From an uncultured Clostridia bacterium (lineage in GTDB: Bacteria; Bacillota; Clostridia; Oscillospirales; Acutalibacteraceae), in NCBI GenBank assembly GCA_937901145.1, contig CALCHE010000136.1:1-5961 (forward strand): 5,961 bases of DNA. Direction: 5' to 3'. Both the position numbers and the translations under genes were made by a program. Below are positions 1-4,993 of this stretch, piece after piece; the stretch's first letter is position 1, and the number at the start of each line of letters is the position of its first letter. The notes beneath the pieces were generated by a model. The model made no database searches, was not told the origin of the DNA, and saw only the letters and a list, made by a program, of their open reading frames with translations.

Positions 1-1
1 G

Positions 2-535
2 AACTCCTTTATTGACGAGCTCAATGTTTTCGAAAATGTCAATTCACTTTTTGAGGAGCTTGACGAGCTTTCGCAGGTATGGCTGACCAAGGTAGCCGCT
101 AAAGCCTATAAAGATGCAGGCGGTGAGGATAATTCCCTCATAAACCGTCAGTGGCTCACGGAAAATCTTCTTGAAGCCTATGACTCGGTTACAAAGTATG
201 TCTACATCAATGAGGTTGACAGAAAAAGGTCAAGGCTTGCGGAAAGTCTGATTGCAAGCGATAATAAAAGCACAGAGATTGATAAAGCGCTGAAGCTGTG
301 GTCAGCTATGATTTCGCAGTATGCAATTACAGCTGTTGATACGGCTACTCTTGCTGCATATAAATCTCTCGGCGTGAGAGAGGTAGTATGGAAAAGTATA
401 AGCGATGGCAGACGGTGTAAGGTCTGTATGGAGCGTGACGGAAAGGTATATCCCATAGACGAAGTACCGCCGAAGCCTCATATAGGCTGCAGATGCTATC
501 TCGTACCGAAAGGCAGGAAAAACAATGGAAAATAA
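2..535 (+). CDS. Mu gpF-like minor head / head morphogenesis protein, C-terminal part
   Basis: The frame is open from the first bases and its start lies upstream of the window; 177 C-terminal residues are visible. Most of the visible part looks helical and charged. The last third matches the C-terminal end of the phage Mu gpF-like head morphogenesis family (PF04233). It has a conserved VWKSISDGRRC stretch, a C-x2-C pair (C139, C142), a following DGKVYPIDEVPP loop, and an H-x2-C-x-C end (H160, C163, C165). These Cys/His residues look like a metal-binding cluster. Proteins of this family are minor capsid components usually encoded between portal and scaffold, and the scaffold and capsid genes that follow fit this. 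An internal ATG at 308 is not a plausible start, because the family-like sequence continues upstream of it. The family call is from motif recognition; portal and terminase should lie just upstream. Confidence 0.85.
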   Translation, partial: NSFIDELNVFENVNSLFEELDELSQVWLTKVAAKAYKDAGGEDNSLINRQWLTENLLEAYDSVTKYVYINEVDRKRSRLAESLIASDNKSTEIDKALKLWSAMISQYAITAVDTATLAAYKSLGVREVVWKSISDGRRCKVCMERDGKVYPIDEVPPKPHIGCRCYLVPKGRKNNGK

Positions 536-677
536 TCTTTTTTCAAGTGAGGCAATAGCCGAAATAAGCCGTATTCTTAAAAAGGGCAATACGGTGGAAA
601 TAAAGAAGGTAAACGGTACACTCGTTATCGTTGAAATACAGAGAAAAGTTAAAAACAGGACCTCTATAACAGGGTAG
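525..677 (+). CDS. Small phage protein of unknown function (50 aa)
   Basis: This short frame starts at ATG 525, inside the last 11 bases of the gpF-like gene, and stops at TAG 675-677. An AGGA at 515-518 sits six bases upstream of the start and could serve as ribosome binding site. The protein begins MENNLFSSEAIAEISRILKK and continues with an alternating pattern (TVEIKKVNGTLVIVEIQRKV) that suggests one amphipathic helix followed by two beta strands, ending in a basic tail. There is no membrane segment or signal peptide. I do not recognise a function. Small proteins are common at this point of Firmicutes head modules, between the minor head protein and the scaffold. The overlap with the upstream gene and the terminator 12 bases after its stop suggest it is the last gene of the upstream transcript segment. 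Confidence 0.6.
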   Translation: MENNLFSSEAIAEISRILKKGNTVEIKKVNGTLVIVEIQRKVKNRTSITG

Positions 678-689
678 AGGGAGACAGTC

Positions 690-730
690 AACAGGGACTA
701 TGAGTTAAGGCTCACGGTCCCTGTTTTTTT
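690..730 (+). terminator. Intrinsic (rho-independent) terminator
   Basis: The bases AACAGGGAC (690-698) pair perfectly with GTCCCTGTT (717-725). An inner stem TGAG/CTCA (701-704 with 711-714) sits above a small internal mismatch and closes a six-base loop. The 3' arm runs directly into a T-tract (724-730). This is the canonical form of an intrinsic terminator for + strand transcription. It lies 12 bases after the small 50-residue gene and before the scaffold leader, so it would separate the upstream packaging/portal-side genes from the scaffold-capsid-tail genes, unless it is read through or antiterminated. Confidence 0.8.
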
Positions 731-733
731 AAT

Positions 734-762
734 TTGATATAAAGCCGTAAGGCTCATATATG
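734..762 (+). promoter_or_regulatory. Possible sigma-A-type promoter before the scaffold gene
   Basis: TTGATA (734-739) matches five of six bases of the -35 consensus. It is followed after 17 bases by TATATG (757-762), which matches four of six bases of the -10 consensus. The position just after the terminator is where a separate promoter for the capsid genes would be expected. The -10 match is weak, there is no extended -10, and AT-rich intergenic DNA gives such matches by chance, so this is only a candidate. Confidence 0.25.
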
Positions 763-843
763 AGAGGGAACTCTAAACGCAAAAAGGAGACAACCTTACC
801 AAAAACAGAAAATAGCGCAGAGGGAACTGCCTTGTTAAACGCA
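763..843 (+). repeat. Two-part direct repeat in the scaffold leader
   Basis: Copy A has AGAGGGAACT (763-772), one base, then TAAACGCA (774-781), followed by AAAAGGAG. Copy B has AGAGGGAACT (819-828), seven bases, then TAAACGCA (836-843), followed by GGAGG, the scaffold ribosome binding site. Both halves are exact in the two copies and only the spacer differs (1 versus 7 bases). The copies lie in different reading frames of the possible 31-codon ORF, so a peptide does not explain the repeat. This points to a nucleic-acid-level element or to partial duplication of a leader plus ribosome binding site. Confidence 0.6.
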
Positions 844-856
844 GGAGGTATTTAAA

Positions 857-1519
857 ATGGCAAAAATTGACACAACACAAATCGAAGGCTACGAAAGTAT
901 GTCAGCCGAGGAAAAGCTCAAGGCCCTTGAAGATTTTGAGTATGAAGACCATTCTGCAGAGCTTCAGAGACAGAAAAATCTTTTGTCAAAGGCTAACGGC
1001 GAAGCGGCTGAATGGAAGCGTAAGCACAACGAACTTCTTTCTGACGACGAAAAGAAAAAGGCTGAGCAGAAAGAAAGGGAAGAAGAGTTTAACTCTATGA
1101 AGGATGAGATTGCTTCTCTCAAAAAGGAAAAACTCGTATCTGAGCATAAAGCTAAATTTTTAGCCGCCGGTTATGATGAAGAGCTTGCAACCGAAACAGC
1201 TCAGGCAATTGCTGACGGTGATACCGCCAAGTTCTTTGCAAGTTTTCTTGCTCTCGGTTATGACGAAGCACTCGCCGCCGACACAGCTGCAGCGATGGTT
1301 GAAGGCGACACTGCAAAAGTTTTTGCAAATCAGCAGAAATTCCTCACAGCACACGACAAAAACATTGAAGCCGAGCTTCTTAAGAAAACTCCGAGAAACG
1401 GGGAAGGCGGAGCGGGCGGAGACATCGACTACGCAAAGAAAGCCGCCGAAGCACAGGCAGCAGGTGATTTCACCTCAGCCGCTTACTATACGAGGCTCGC
1501 ACAGGAAAACAAAGAATAA
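857..1519 (+). CDS. Phage capsid scaffold protein with internal tandem duplication
   Basis: This 220-residue acidic, Lys/Glu-rich protein sits directly before the major capsid gene, where the scaffold of Firmicutes siphoviruses is encoded. Residues about 35-98 form a strongly charged coiled-coil-like helix. Residues 101-158 are two tandem copies of a 29-residue unit of the type FLA-x-GYDE-x-LA...GDTAK-x-FA. After that come a helix containing KFLTAHDKN, a Gly-rich hinge (about 181-189) and an Ala-rich C-terminal helix, which could be the capsid-binding end. Scaffolds guide assembly of the procapsid shell and leave or are degraded before DNA packaging. No protease domain is visible. The start at ATG 857 is set by AGGAGGT seven bases upstream. 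The role rests on position and composition more than on a definite domain match. Confidence 0.82.
   Translation: MAKIDTTQIEGYESMSAEEKLKALEDFEYEDHSAELQRQKNLLSKANGEAAEWKRKHNELLSDDEKKKAEQKEREEEFNSMKDEIASLKKEKLVSEHKAKFLAAGYDEELATETAQAIADGDTAKFFASFLALGYDEALAADTAAAMVEGDTAKVFANQQKFLTAHDKNIEAELLKKTPRNGEGGAGGDIDYAKKAAEAQAAGDFTSAAYYTRLAQENKE
1157..1330 (+). repeat. In-frame tandem duplication of a 29-codon unit in the scaffold gene
   Basis: Codons for residues 101-129 and 130-158 form two adjacent 87-base units. Over the first 28 positions 19 residues are identical, including F, L, GYDE, LA, TA and GDTAK. Eleven of those 19 identical residues use different codons in the two copies (for example TTA/CTT, GAT/GAC, ACC/ACT, AAG/AAA). 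The duplication is therefore old and kept at protein level; it is not a fresh tandem repeat or an assembly artefact. Confidence 0.8.
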
Positions 1520-1539
1520 TTAAGTAAAGGAGAATTATA

Positions 1540-2556
1540 ATGGCAGATAATTTTGCTACAAGTTTTGCTTGCCCTAACTATTCGGGCATGCTCTTCAACA
1601 AGGGTAACACAAGAACACCCCTTTTAAATCTTATCGGTCACAAAGCGGTACAGACCAATCATGTGGAGTTTGTAACAGGCCAGGAATACACAGGTGGCGG
1701 TAACGGCTCACAGCCTGCAATTTCAGAAACAGCTTCTCTTACTGCTCCTGATGCTACTTCCGCAGGTCGTGTACAGAAAACAAATGTTACTCAGATTTTC
1801 CAGGAGACTGTAGGTATCTCTTATGCCAAACAGTCAAATATGGGTACTCTTTCAGGTCTTAATGTTGCAGGTCAGCAGGCTAATCCCAAAAAGGAACTTG
1901 ATTTCCAGGTAGGCATTAAGATGCAGAAAATCGCCCGTGATATTGAGTACACCTTCATCAACGGTACCTATCACAAAGCAACAAAGGACAGCGAAGCAAA
2001 TAAGACAAGAGGTCTTCTCACTGCCGCAACATCGAATGTTATGGCTATGGACGGTAAGCCTCTCGGTTTATGGGAAATCGCTGAGATGATGAAAAGTGTC
2101 CGTGACGGTAATGCACCTATTGACGGTCTTCTCTTATGGTGTGATGCCATTCCCTATTTCCAGGTAAACGGCGATGCAGTACAGAACGGCCTTACAATCG
2201 CACCTTCTGATCGTACCGTAAACGGTATCCGTCTCAATAAGGTTACCACACCCTTAGGTGATGTTTACATTCAGCTCGGCGAATGTCTTCCCGGCGGCAG
2301 TGCACTGCTCCTCAATATCGGTGCTATCCGTCCTGTTCTTCAGCCTGTTCCCAAAAAGGGTAACTTCTTCCTTGAAGAACTCGCAAAGACAGGTGCCGGC
2401 GAAAAGCATCAGATTTTCGGTCAGATCGGTCTTGACCACGGCCCCGAATGGTTCCACGGCAAGTTTACAGGCATTTCAACAGCCTTTGAAAAGCCCAAGT
2501 ACAGCCGTAGCGTTTATGTTGCTAATGCTTCCGAAATCGGCACAGCAAACGCATAA
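1540..2556 (+). CDS. Major capsid protein, SU10/DUF5309-like (HK97 fold)
   Basis: The 338-residue product follows the scaffold gene after 20 bases, with AAAGGAG ahead of ATG 1540. Features I associate with the SU10-type major capsid family (DUF5309, PF17236) are visible. An N-terminal arm contains EFVTGQEYTGGGNGSQPAIS (about 43-62). A segment RVQKTNVTQIFQETVGISYA covers 77-96. The long helix region includes KMQKIARDIEYTFINGTY (about 127-144), followed by the TRGLLTA turn (156-162). These belong to the N-arm, E-loop and spine-helix parts of an HK97-like fold. The protein forms the icosahedral shell. Its length fits the family, and there is no N-terminal delta domain, consistent with a separate scaffold. 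The assignment as major capsid protein is firm from context; the exact family is by recognition only. Confidence 0.9.
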   Translation: MADNFATSFACPNYSGMLFNKGNTRTPLLNLIGHKAVQTNHVEFVTGQEYTGGGNGSQPAISETASLTAPDATSAGRVQKTNVTQIFQETVGISYAKQSNMGTLSGLNVAGQQANPKKELDFQVGIKMQKIARDIEYTFINGTYHKATKDSEANKTRGLLTAATSNVMAMDGKPLGLWEIAEMMKSVRDGNAPIDGLLLWCDAIPYFQVNGDAVQNGLTIAPSDRTVNGIRLNKVTTPLGDVYIQLGECLPGGSALLLNIGAIRPVLQPVPKKGNFFLEELAKTGAGEKHQIFGQIGLDHGPEWFHGKFTGISTAFEKPKYSRSVYVANASEIGTANA

Positions 2557-2587
2557 GAAGAATAATTAAAGAAAGAAGGCGGACAGA

Positions 2588-2923
2588 ATGGACGAAAACA
2601 GAAAACTCACTTTGTTAAAAGGAATGACGGATGAGAAGGATGTGGAAACTCTGTCCGCTTATCTGTATCTTGCGGAGGGTATCGTTCTTAAAAGACGTTA
2701 CCCCTTCCGTGACGATGTCAAGGAAGTACCTGAAAGGTATGTTGACACACAGCTTAAAATCGCCGCCTATCTTCTCAATAAAAGAGGTGCGGAGGGACAG
2801 CTTTCTCACAGTGAAAACGGTATAGACCGTACATATGAAAGTGCCGATGTCCCCGAATCTATGCTGAAAGGCATCGTGCCTCTCTGCTCTGCAATCTGTA
2901 AAACGGAGGCGCAGCAGGAATGA
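2588..2923 (+). CDS. gp6-like head-tail connector (adaptor) protein
   Basis: This 111-residue, mainly helical protein starts 31 bases after the capsid gene. The purine-rich AAGGCGG ten bases upstream is an imperfect ribosome binding site. The N-terminal half has the helix pattern of the phage gp6-like head-tail connector group (PF05135-like): a TLSAYLYLAEGIVLKRRYP segment (21-39), then VPERYVDTQLKIAAYLLNKR (47-66). It is followed by GAEGQLSHSENGI (67-79) and RTYESADVPESML (81-93), a stretch typical of this protein in Firmicutes siphoviruses. Such proteins form a ring under the portal and take part in closing the filled head and joining the tail. Its stop overlaps the next start as ATGA, so the two are probably translationally coupled. 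Confidence 0.82.
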   Translation: MDENRKLTLLKGMTDEKDVETLSAYLYLAEGIVLKRRYPFRDDVKEVPERYVDTQLKIAAYLLNKRGAEGQLSHSENGIDRTYESADVPESMLKGIVPLCSAICKTEAQQE

Positions 2924-3294
2924 GAGGACTTAAACGAAATCAGAGACCCTTCCATTATGCTTTGTTTGAGAAGTACGAAGACATAAAGGATGAAGAGGGA
3001 AATGAGACAGGCGAAAAGAAAATTATCTACCGTGAACCCGTGTGTGCAAAGGGCAACATCTCCTTTAGCGGAGAAGCACACAGGGAGAGCTTCGGTACCA
3101 CGCTGCAGTATGACGGAGTTATAGCTCTCGATACTGCAGACTGCCCCATTGATGAAAATACCGTGCTGTTCATTAAGGTAAAACCCGAAAAGGACGCAGA
3201 GGGAGAGTGGCTCTACGACTTTATTGTTTCGAAGGTGATACCTTCACTGAACAGTACACTCATCGCAGTAAAAAGCGTGGAGAGCAAGAAATGA
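2920..3294 (+). CDS. Probable head-closure (stopper) protein
   Basis: The 124-residue product starts in an ATGA overlap with the connector gene and ends in a second ATGA overlap with the gp10-like gene. After a basic N-terminus (MRGLKRNQRPFHYALF) comes a mostly beta-type sequence: a strand with a negatively charged turn (about 18-34), SFSGEAHRESFGTTLQYDGV, ALDTADCPIDENTVLFIKVK, and a closing IVSKVIPSLNSTLIAVKSV. The phrase DCPIDENTVLF is familiar from small head-tail proteins of Firmicutes phages, often left as hypothetical. Its slot between the gp6-like and gp10-like genes is where the head-closure or stopper protein (SPP1 gp16 type) is encoded. The role is mainly from gene order. Confidence 0.65.
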   Translation: MRGLKRNQRPFHYALFEKYEDIKDEEGNETGEKKIIYREPVCAKGNISFSGEAHRESFGTTLQYDGVIALDTADCPIDENTVLFIKVKPEKDAEGEWLYDFIVSKVIPSLNSTLIAVKSVESKK

Positions 3295-3776
3295 AAATCA
3301 GCGTATCTCTGGGAAACATTGACGAGGCTATCCGCCGAATCGAAGAATATGAGAAATCCTTGCCCGATAAATGCCGCAAGCTGATTCAGCGGCTGACGGA
3401 TGAGGGCGTTTCCATAGCCAGGGCAAAGATAGTCAGTATGGGCGCCTTTGAGGACGGTGAGCTTCTCGAATCAATGCAGGGACTTCTGTATAAGGAAGGC
3501 AACAAAGGTATGATTGTAGCCGACTGTAAACACGCCGCTTTCGTTGAGTTCGGTACAGGTGTGGTCGGTAAAGGCAAACAGCATCCCGATATACCTGTGC
3601 CCTGGACTTATGACAGTAACGAGCACGGTGAGGACGGATGGTACTACTATGACAAAGAGCAGGGCAGATACAGATTTACCAAGGGTATGCCGTCAAGACC
3701 TTTTATGTACGAAACGGCGGCAGAGCTAAGAAACAAGCTGACGGAATATGCGAAAGAGGTGTTTAAAAGTGATTGA
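3291..3776 (+). CDS. HK97 gp10-like head-tail / tail component
   Basis: I place the start at ATG 3291, giving 161 residues. It overlaps the previous stop as ATGA and has GGAG about nine bases upstream. An ATG at 3207 in the same frame would add 28 residues buried in the preceding gene and has no good ribosome binding site. The N-terminal half is a long helix (IDEAIRRIEEYEKSL). The middle holds the VEFGTG motif (85-90), the hallmark of the HK97 gp10-like family (PF04883). It is followed by an aromatic stretch GWYYYD and the conserved GMPSRPFMYETAAEL (from residue 132). Proteins of this family act at the head-tail joint or in tail completion. The gene is followed by an overlapping GTG-started gene. 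Confidence 0.85.
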   Translation: MKISVSLGNIDEAIRRIEEYEKSLPDKCRKLIQRLTDEGVSIARAKIVSMGAFEDGELLESMQGLLYKEGNKGMIVADCKHAAFVEFGTGVVGKGKQHPDIPVPWTYDSNEHGEDGWYYYDKEQGRYRFTKGMPSRPFMYETAAELRNKLTEYAKEVFKSD

Positions 3777-4164
3777 TATTGAGCCTTATCTTTTTACGAA
3801 GGTGAAAAATGCGGTACCTGAAAAGGTGGACTGCGATACCTCTTACGAAAGAACACCGAGCAGTTTCCCGAGGCTTACTTTAAGCGTGGAAGATAACTCC
3901 GTACACGAAAAAACAAGGGATTCGGGGAATATCGAAAATCACGCTTTAATTATGGTTGAGGTCAATGCCTATTCCAATAAGACAACGGGCAAGAAGCAGG
4001 AATGTAAGGAGCTTATTGCTGTTGCTGATAATGTCCTGAGTTCTTTGGGCTTGACGAGAACCTTTATGAAACCGGTACCCAATCTTGATGACCCAACGGT
4101 TTGCCGTATGACGGCAAGATATACAGGTGTGGCTGACAAAGACAAAAATATTTACAGGAGATGA
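3769..4164 (+). CDS. Tail terminator / tail completion protein
   Basis: The best start is GTG 3769, giving 131 residues that begin (f)MIDIEPYLFTKVK. AGAGGTG (3755-3761) lies seven bases upstream, a strong ribosome binding site. An ATG at 3748 in the same frame lacks one and would lie deeper in the upstream gene. The start overlaps the gp10-like gene by eight bases. The sequence has an N-terminal helix and then strands such as FPRLTLSVEDN and HALIMVEVNAYSNKT, followed by a helix (ELIAVADNVLSSLGL) and a C-terminal strand (CRMTARYTGVAD). This helix-strand layout and the position just before the major tail protein fit the tail terminator family (lambda gpU / SPP1 gp17-like), which caps the tail tube and joins it to the head. 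The assignment is from order and layout. Confidence 0.72.
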   Translation: MIDIEPYLFTKVKNAVPEKVDCDTSYERTPSSFPRLTLSVEDNSVHEKTRDSGNIENHALIMVEVNAYSNKTTGKKQECKELIAVADNVLSSLGLTRTFMKPVPNLDDPTVCRMTARYTGVADKDKNIYRR

Positions 4165-4168
4165 TTAA

Positions 4169-4612
4169 ATGGAAAAGACAACCATTAATACCTTTTTATA
4201 TCACAGCACCGACAAAGGTTCTACTTTTAAAAAGCTCATTGACATAACGAGCTATCCCGATATTTTTTCTACACCTGAAAAGCTGGATATTTCCGATCTT
4301 TCATCTGACCAGAAAAAGTACACTCCCGGTATGAGAGACCTTCCCGATTATGAGTTCGGTTTCAATTACACCAAGGAGAGATACGAAACCTGCAAAGCCC
4401 TTAAGGGTAAAAACGATACCATATATCAGATTCGCTTCGGTGAAAACGGTGAATACGGCTGCTGGCAGTGGTCCGGTGATATTTTCGTTACTCCCACAGG
4501 CGGTCAGGTGAACGGTACCCGTCAAGGCAAGATTATCTGCTATCCCGAAACCGATGTTATGGAAGTGGATCCTGCAACACCTGCTCAGGCAGCAAGCACT
4601 GAAGAAGAATAA
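4169..4612 (+). CDS. Major tail (tube) protein
   Basis: This 147-residue protein starts at ATG 4169, four bases after the previous stop, with AGGAG (4156-4160) eight bases upstream. It has the pattern of Firmicutes siphovirus tube proteins: an N-terminal strand with FLYHSTDKGSTFKKL, then LDISDLSSDQKKYTPGMRDL (about 39-58), then FGFNYTKERYETCKALKGK, a YQIRFGENGEYGCWQWSG hairpin and FVTPTGGQVNG. The T-x-DLS..Q..Y.PG..DL phrase is what links it to tail tube proteins. Monomers stack as hexameric rings to form the non-contractile tail tube. The C-terminus is a short acidic, Ala-rich tail (about 132-147) and there is no added Ig-like domain. Its place between the terminator and chaperone genes agrees. 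Confidence 0.85.
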   Translation: MEKTTINTFLYHSTDKGSTFKKLIDITSYPDIFSTPEKLDISDLSSDQKKYTPGMRDLPDYEFGFNYTKERYETCKALKGKNDTIYQIRFGENGEYGCWQWSGDIFVTPTGGQVNGTRQGKIICYPETDVMEVDPATPAQAASTEEE

Positions 4613-4626
4613 TGAGGTGAACACTT

Positions 4627-4977
4627 ATGGCAAAACAGATTACAATTCCCTACGAGGGTAAAACATACACTCTCGAATACAACCGCGCTACGGTAATGGC
4701 TCTCGAAAAAGAGGGCTTCCGTGTAGGTGAGATTGACACTCTGACTAATATTACTCTTCTTATTATCGGTGCTTTCAGAATGCACCATTCATCTCTTACC
4801 AGGGCGAAGGCACTGGAGATATATAAGAACGCAGTAAAAAAGAACCGTGACGATTTTATCGCCAAGCTCAATGAAATGTGTTCGGAGACATATCTCACCT
4901 TACTTAACGATCCCGAAACAGAGGACGAAGGAACCGAGGACGAACAGGGAAACTGTGGCTGGGAAGCGAGCTGGTAA
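4627..4977 (+). CDS. Tail assembly chaperone, lambda gpG-like short product
   Basis: The zero-frame product has 116 residues. The start at ATG 4627 has GAGGTGA (4614-4620) six bases upstream. It begins with a short beta hairpin (QITIPYEGKTYTLEYNRATV), followed by helices (MALEKEGF, NITLLIIGAFRMHHSSL, RAKALEIYKNAVKKN), and a very acidic end (ETEDEGTEDEQ). Between major tail protein and tape measure this is the gpG-like tail chaperone, which coats the tape measure protein during tail assembly. The last seven residues (CGWEASW) are read only when no frameshift occurs. The stop TAA 4975-4977 lies in the loop of the frameshift hairpin. A minor fraction of ribosomes should shift at 4953 to make a 247-residue fusion. 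Confidence 0.85.
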   Translation: MAKQITIPYEGKTYTLEYNRATVMALEKEGFRVGEIDTLTNITLLIIGAFRMHHSSLTRAKALEIYKNAVKKNRDDFIAKLNEMCSETYLTLLNDPETEDEGTEDEQGNCGWEASW

Positions 4978-4993
4978 ACGGCTCAGCTTCCCA
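4947..4993 (+). promoter_or_regulatory. -1 programmed ribosomal frameshift signal
   Basis: The heptamer G GGA AAC (4947-4953) is in the correct register of the gpG frame (codons GGA 4948-4950, AAC 4951-4953), so both tRNAs can re-pair after slipping to GGG AAA. Six bases later a hairpin begins. TGGGAAGC (4960-4967) pairs perfectly with GCTTCCCA (4986-4993). An inner stem GAGC/GCTC (4968-4971 with 4981-4984) follows after a single bulged A (4985). U4972-G4980 and G4973-C4979 can extend it, leaving a five-base loop. Slippery site, spacer length and stem strength all match known -1 frameshift signals. The heptamer differs from lambda's GGGAAAG only in the last base. Confidence 0.92.

Larger units (their letters stand above)
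731..856 (+). other. Leader region before the scaffold gene
   Basis: The 179 bases between the 50-residue gene and the scaffold gene hold the terminator and then this 126-base leader. Visible in it are a small hairpin AGCC-GTAA-GGCT with a GNRA-type loop (743-754), an overlapping 12-base perfect palindrome CTCATATATGAG (753-764), and a weak AAGG/CCTT hairpin (784-797). A two-part direct repeat is present, each copy followed by a purine-rich Shine-Dalgarno-like stretch. The true scaffold ribosome binding site is AGGAGGT (843-849), seven bases before ATG 857. A 31-codon frame (760-855) spans most of the leader. The base order suggests a regulatory or structured 5' untranslated region, but no known RNA family was recognised. 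Confidence 0.4.

Noticed and set aside
302..691. Minus-strand frame of 129 codons opposite the gpF-like gene
   Set aside because: It is a shadow of the + strand coding region, has no ribosome binding site or recognisable domain, and is antisense to a conserved Cys/His motif and the terminator.
1173..1523. Second + strand frame of 116 codons inside the scaffold gene
   Set aside because: The composition is that of an out-of-frame translation, and it has no start signal. The scaffold frame shows a conserved protein repeat across the same bases.
3207..3290. N-terminal extension of the gp10-like gene from ATG 3207
   Set aside because: It lies fully within the preceding gene and lacks a ribosome binding site. 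ATG 3291 has an ATGA overlap and a GGAG upstream.
3748..3768. ATG start of the tail terminator gene at 3748
   Set aside because: GTG 3769 has AGAGGTG seven bases upstream. The ATG lies deeper in the upstream gene with no comparable signal.
4947..4977. Sequencing error or pseudogene explaining the frame change between the two chaperone parts
   Set aside because: A canonical slippery heptamer in the right register, followed at the right distance by a perfect 8-bp stem with further pairing, is far better explained by programmed frameshifting.
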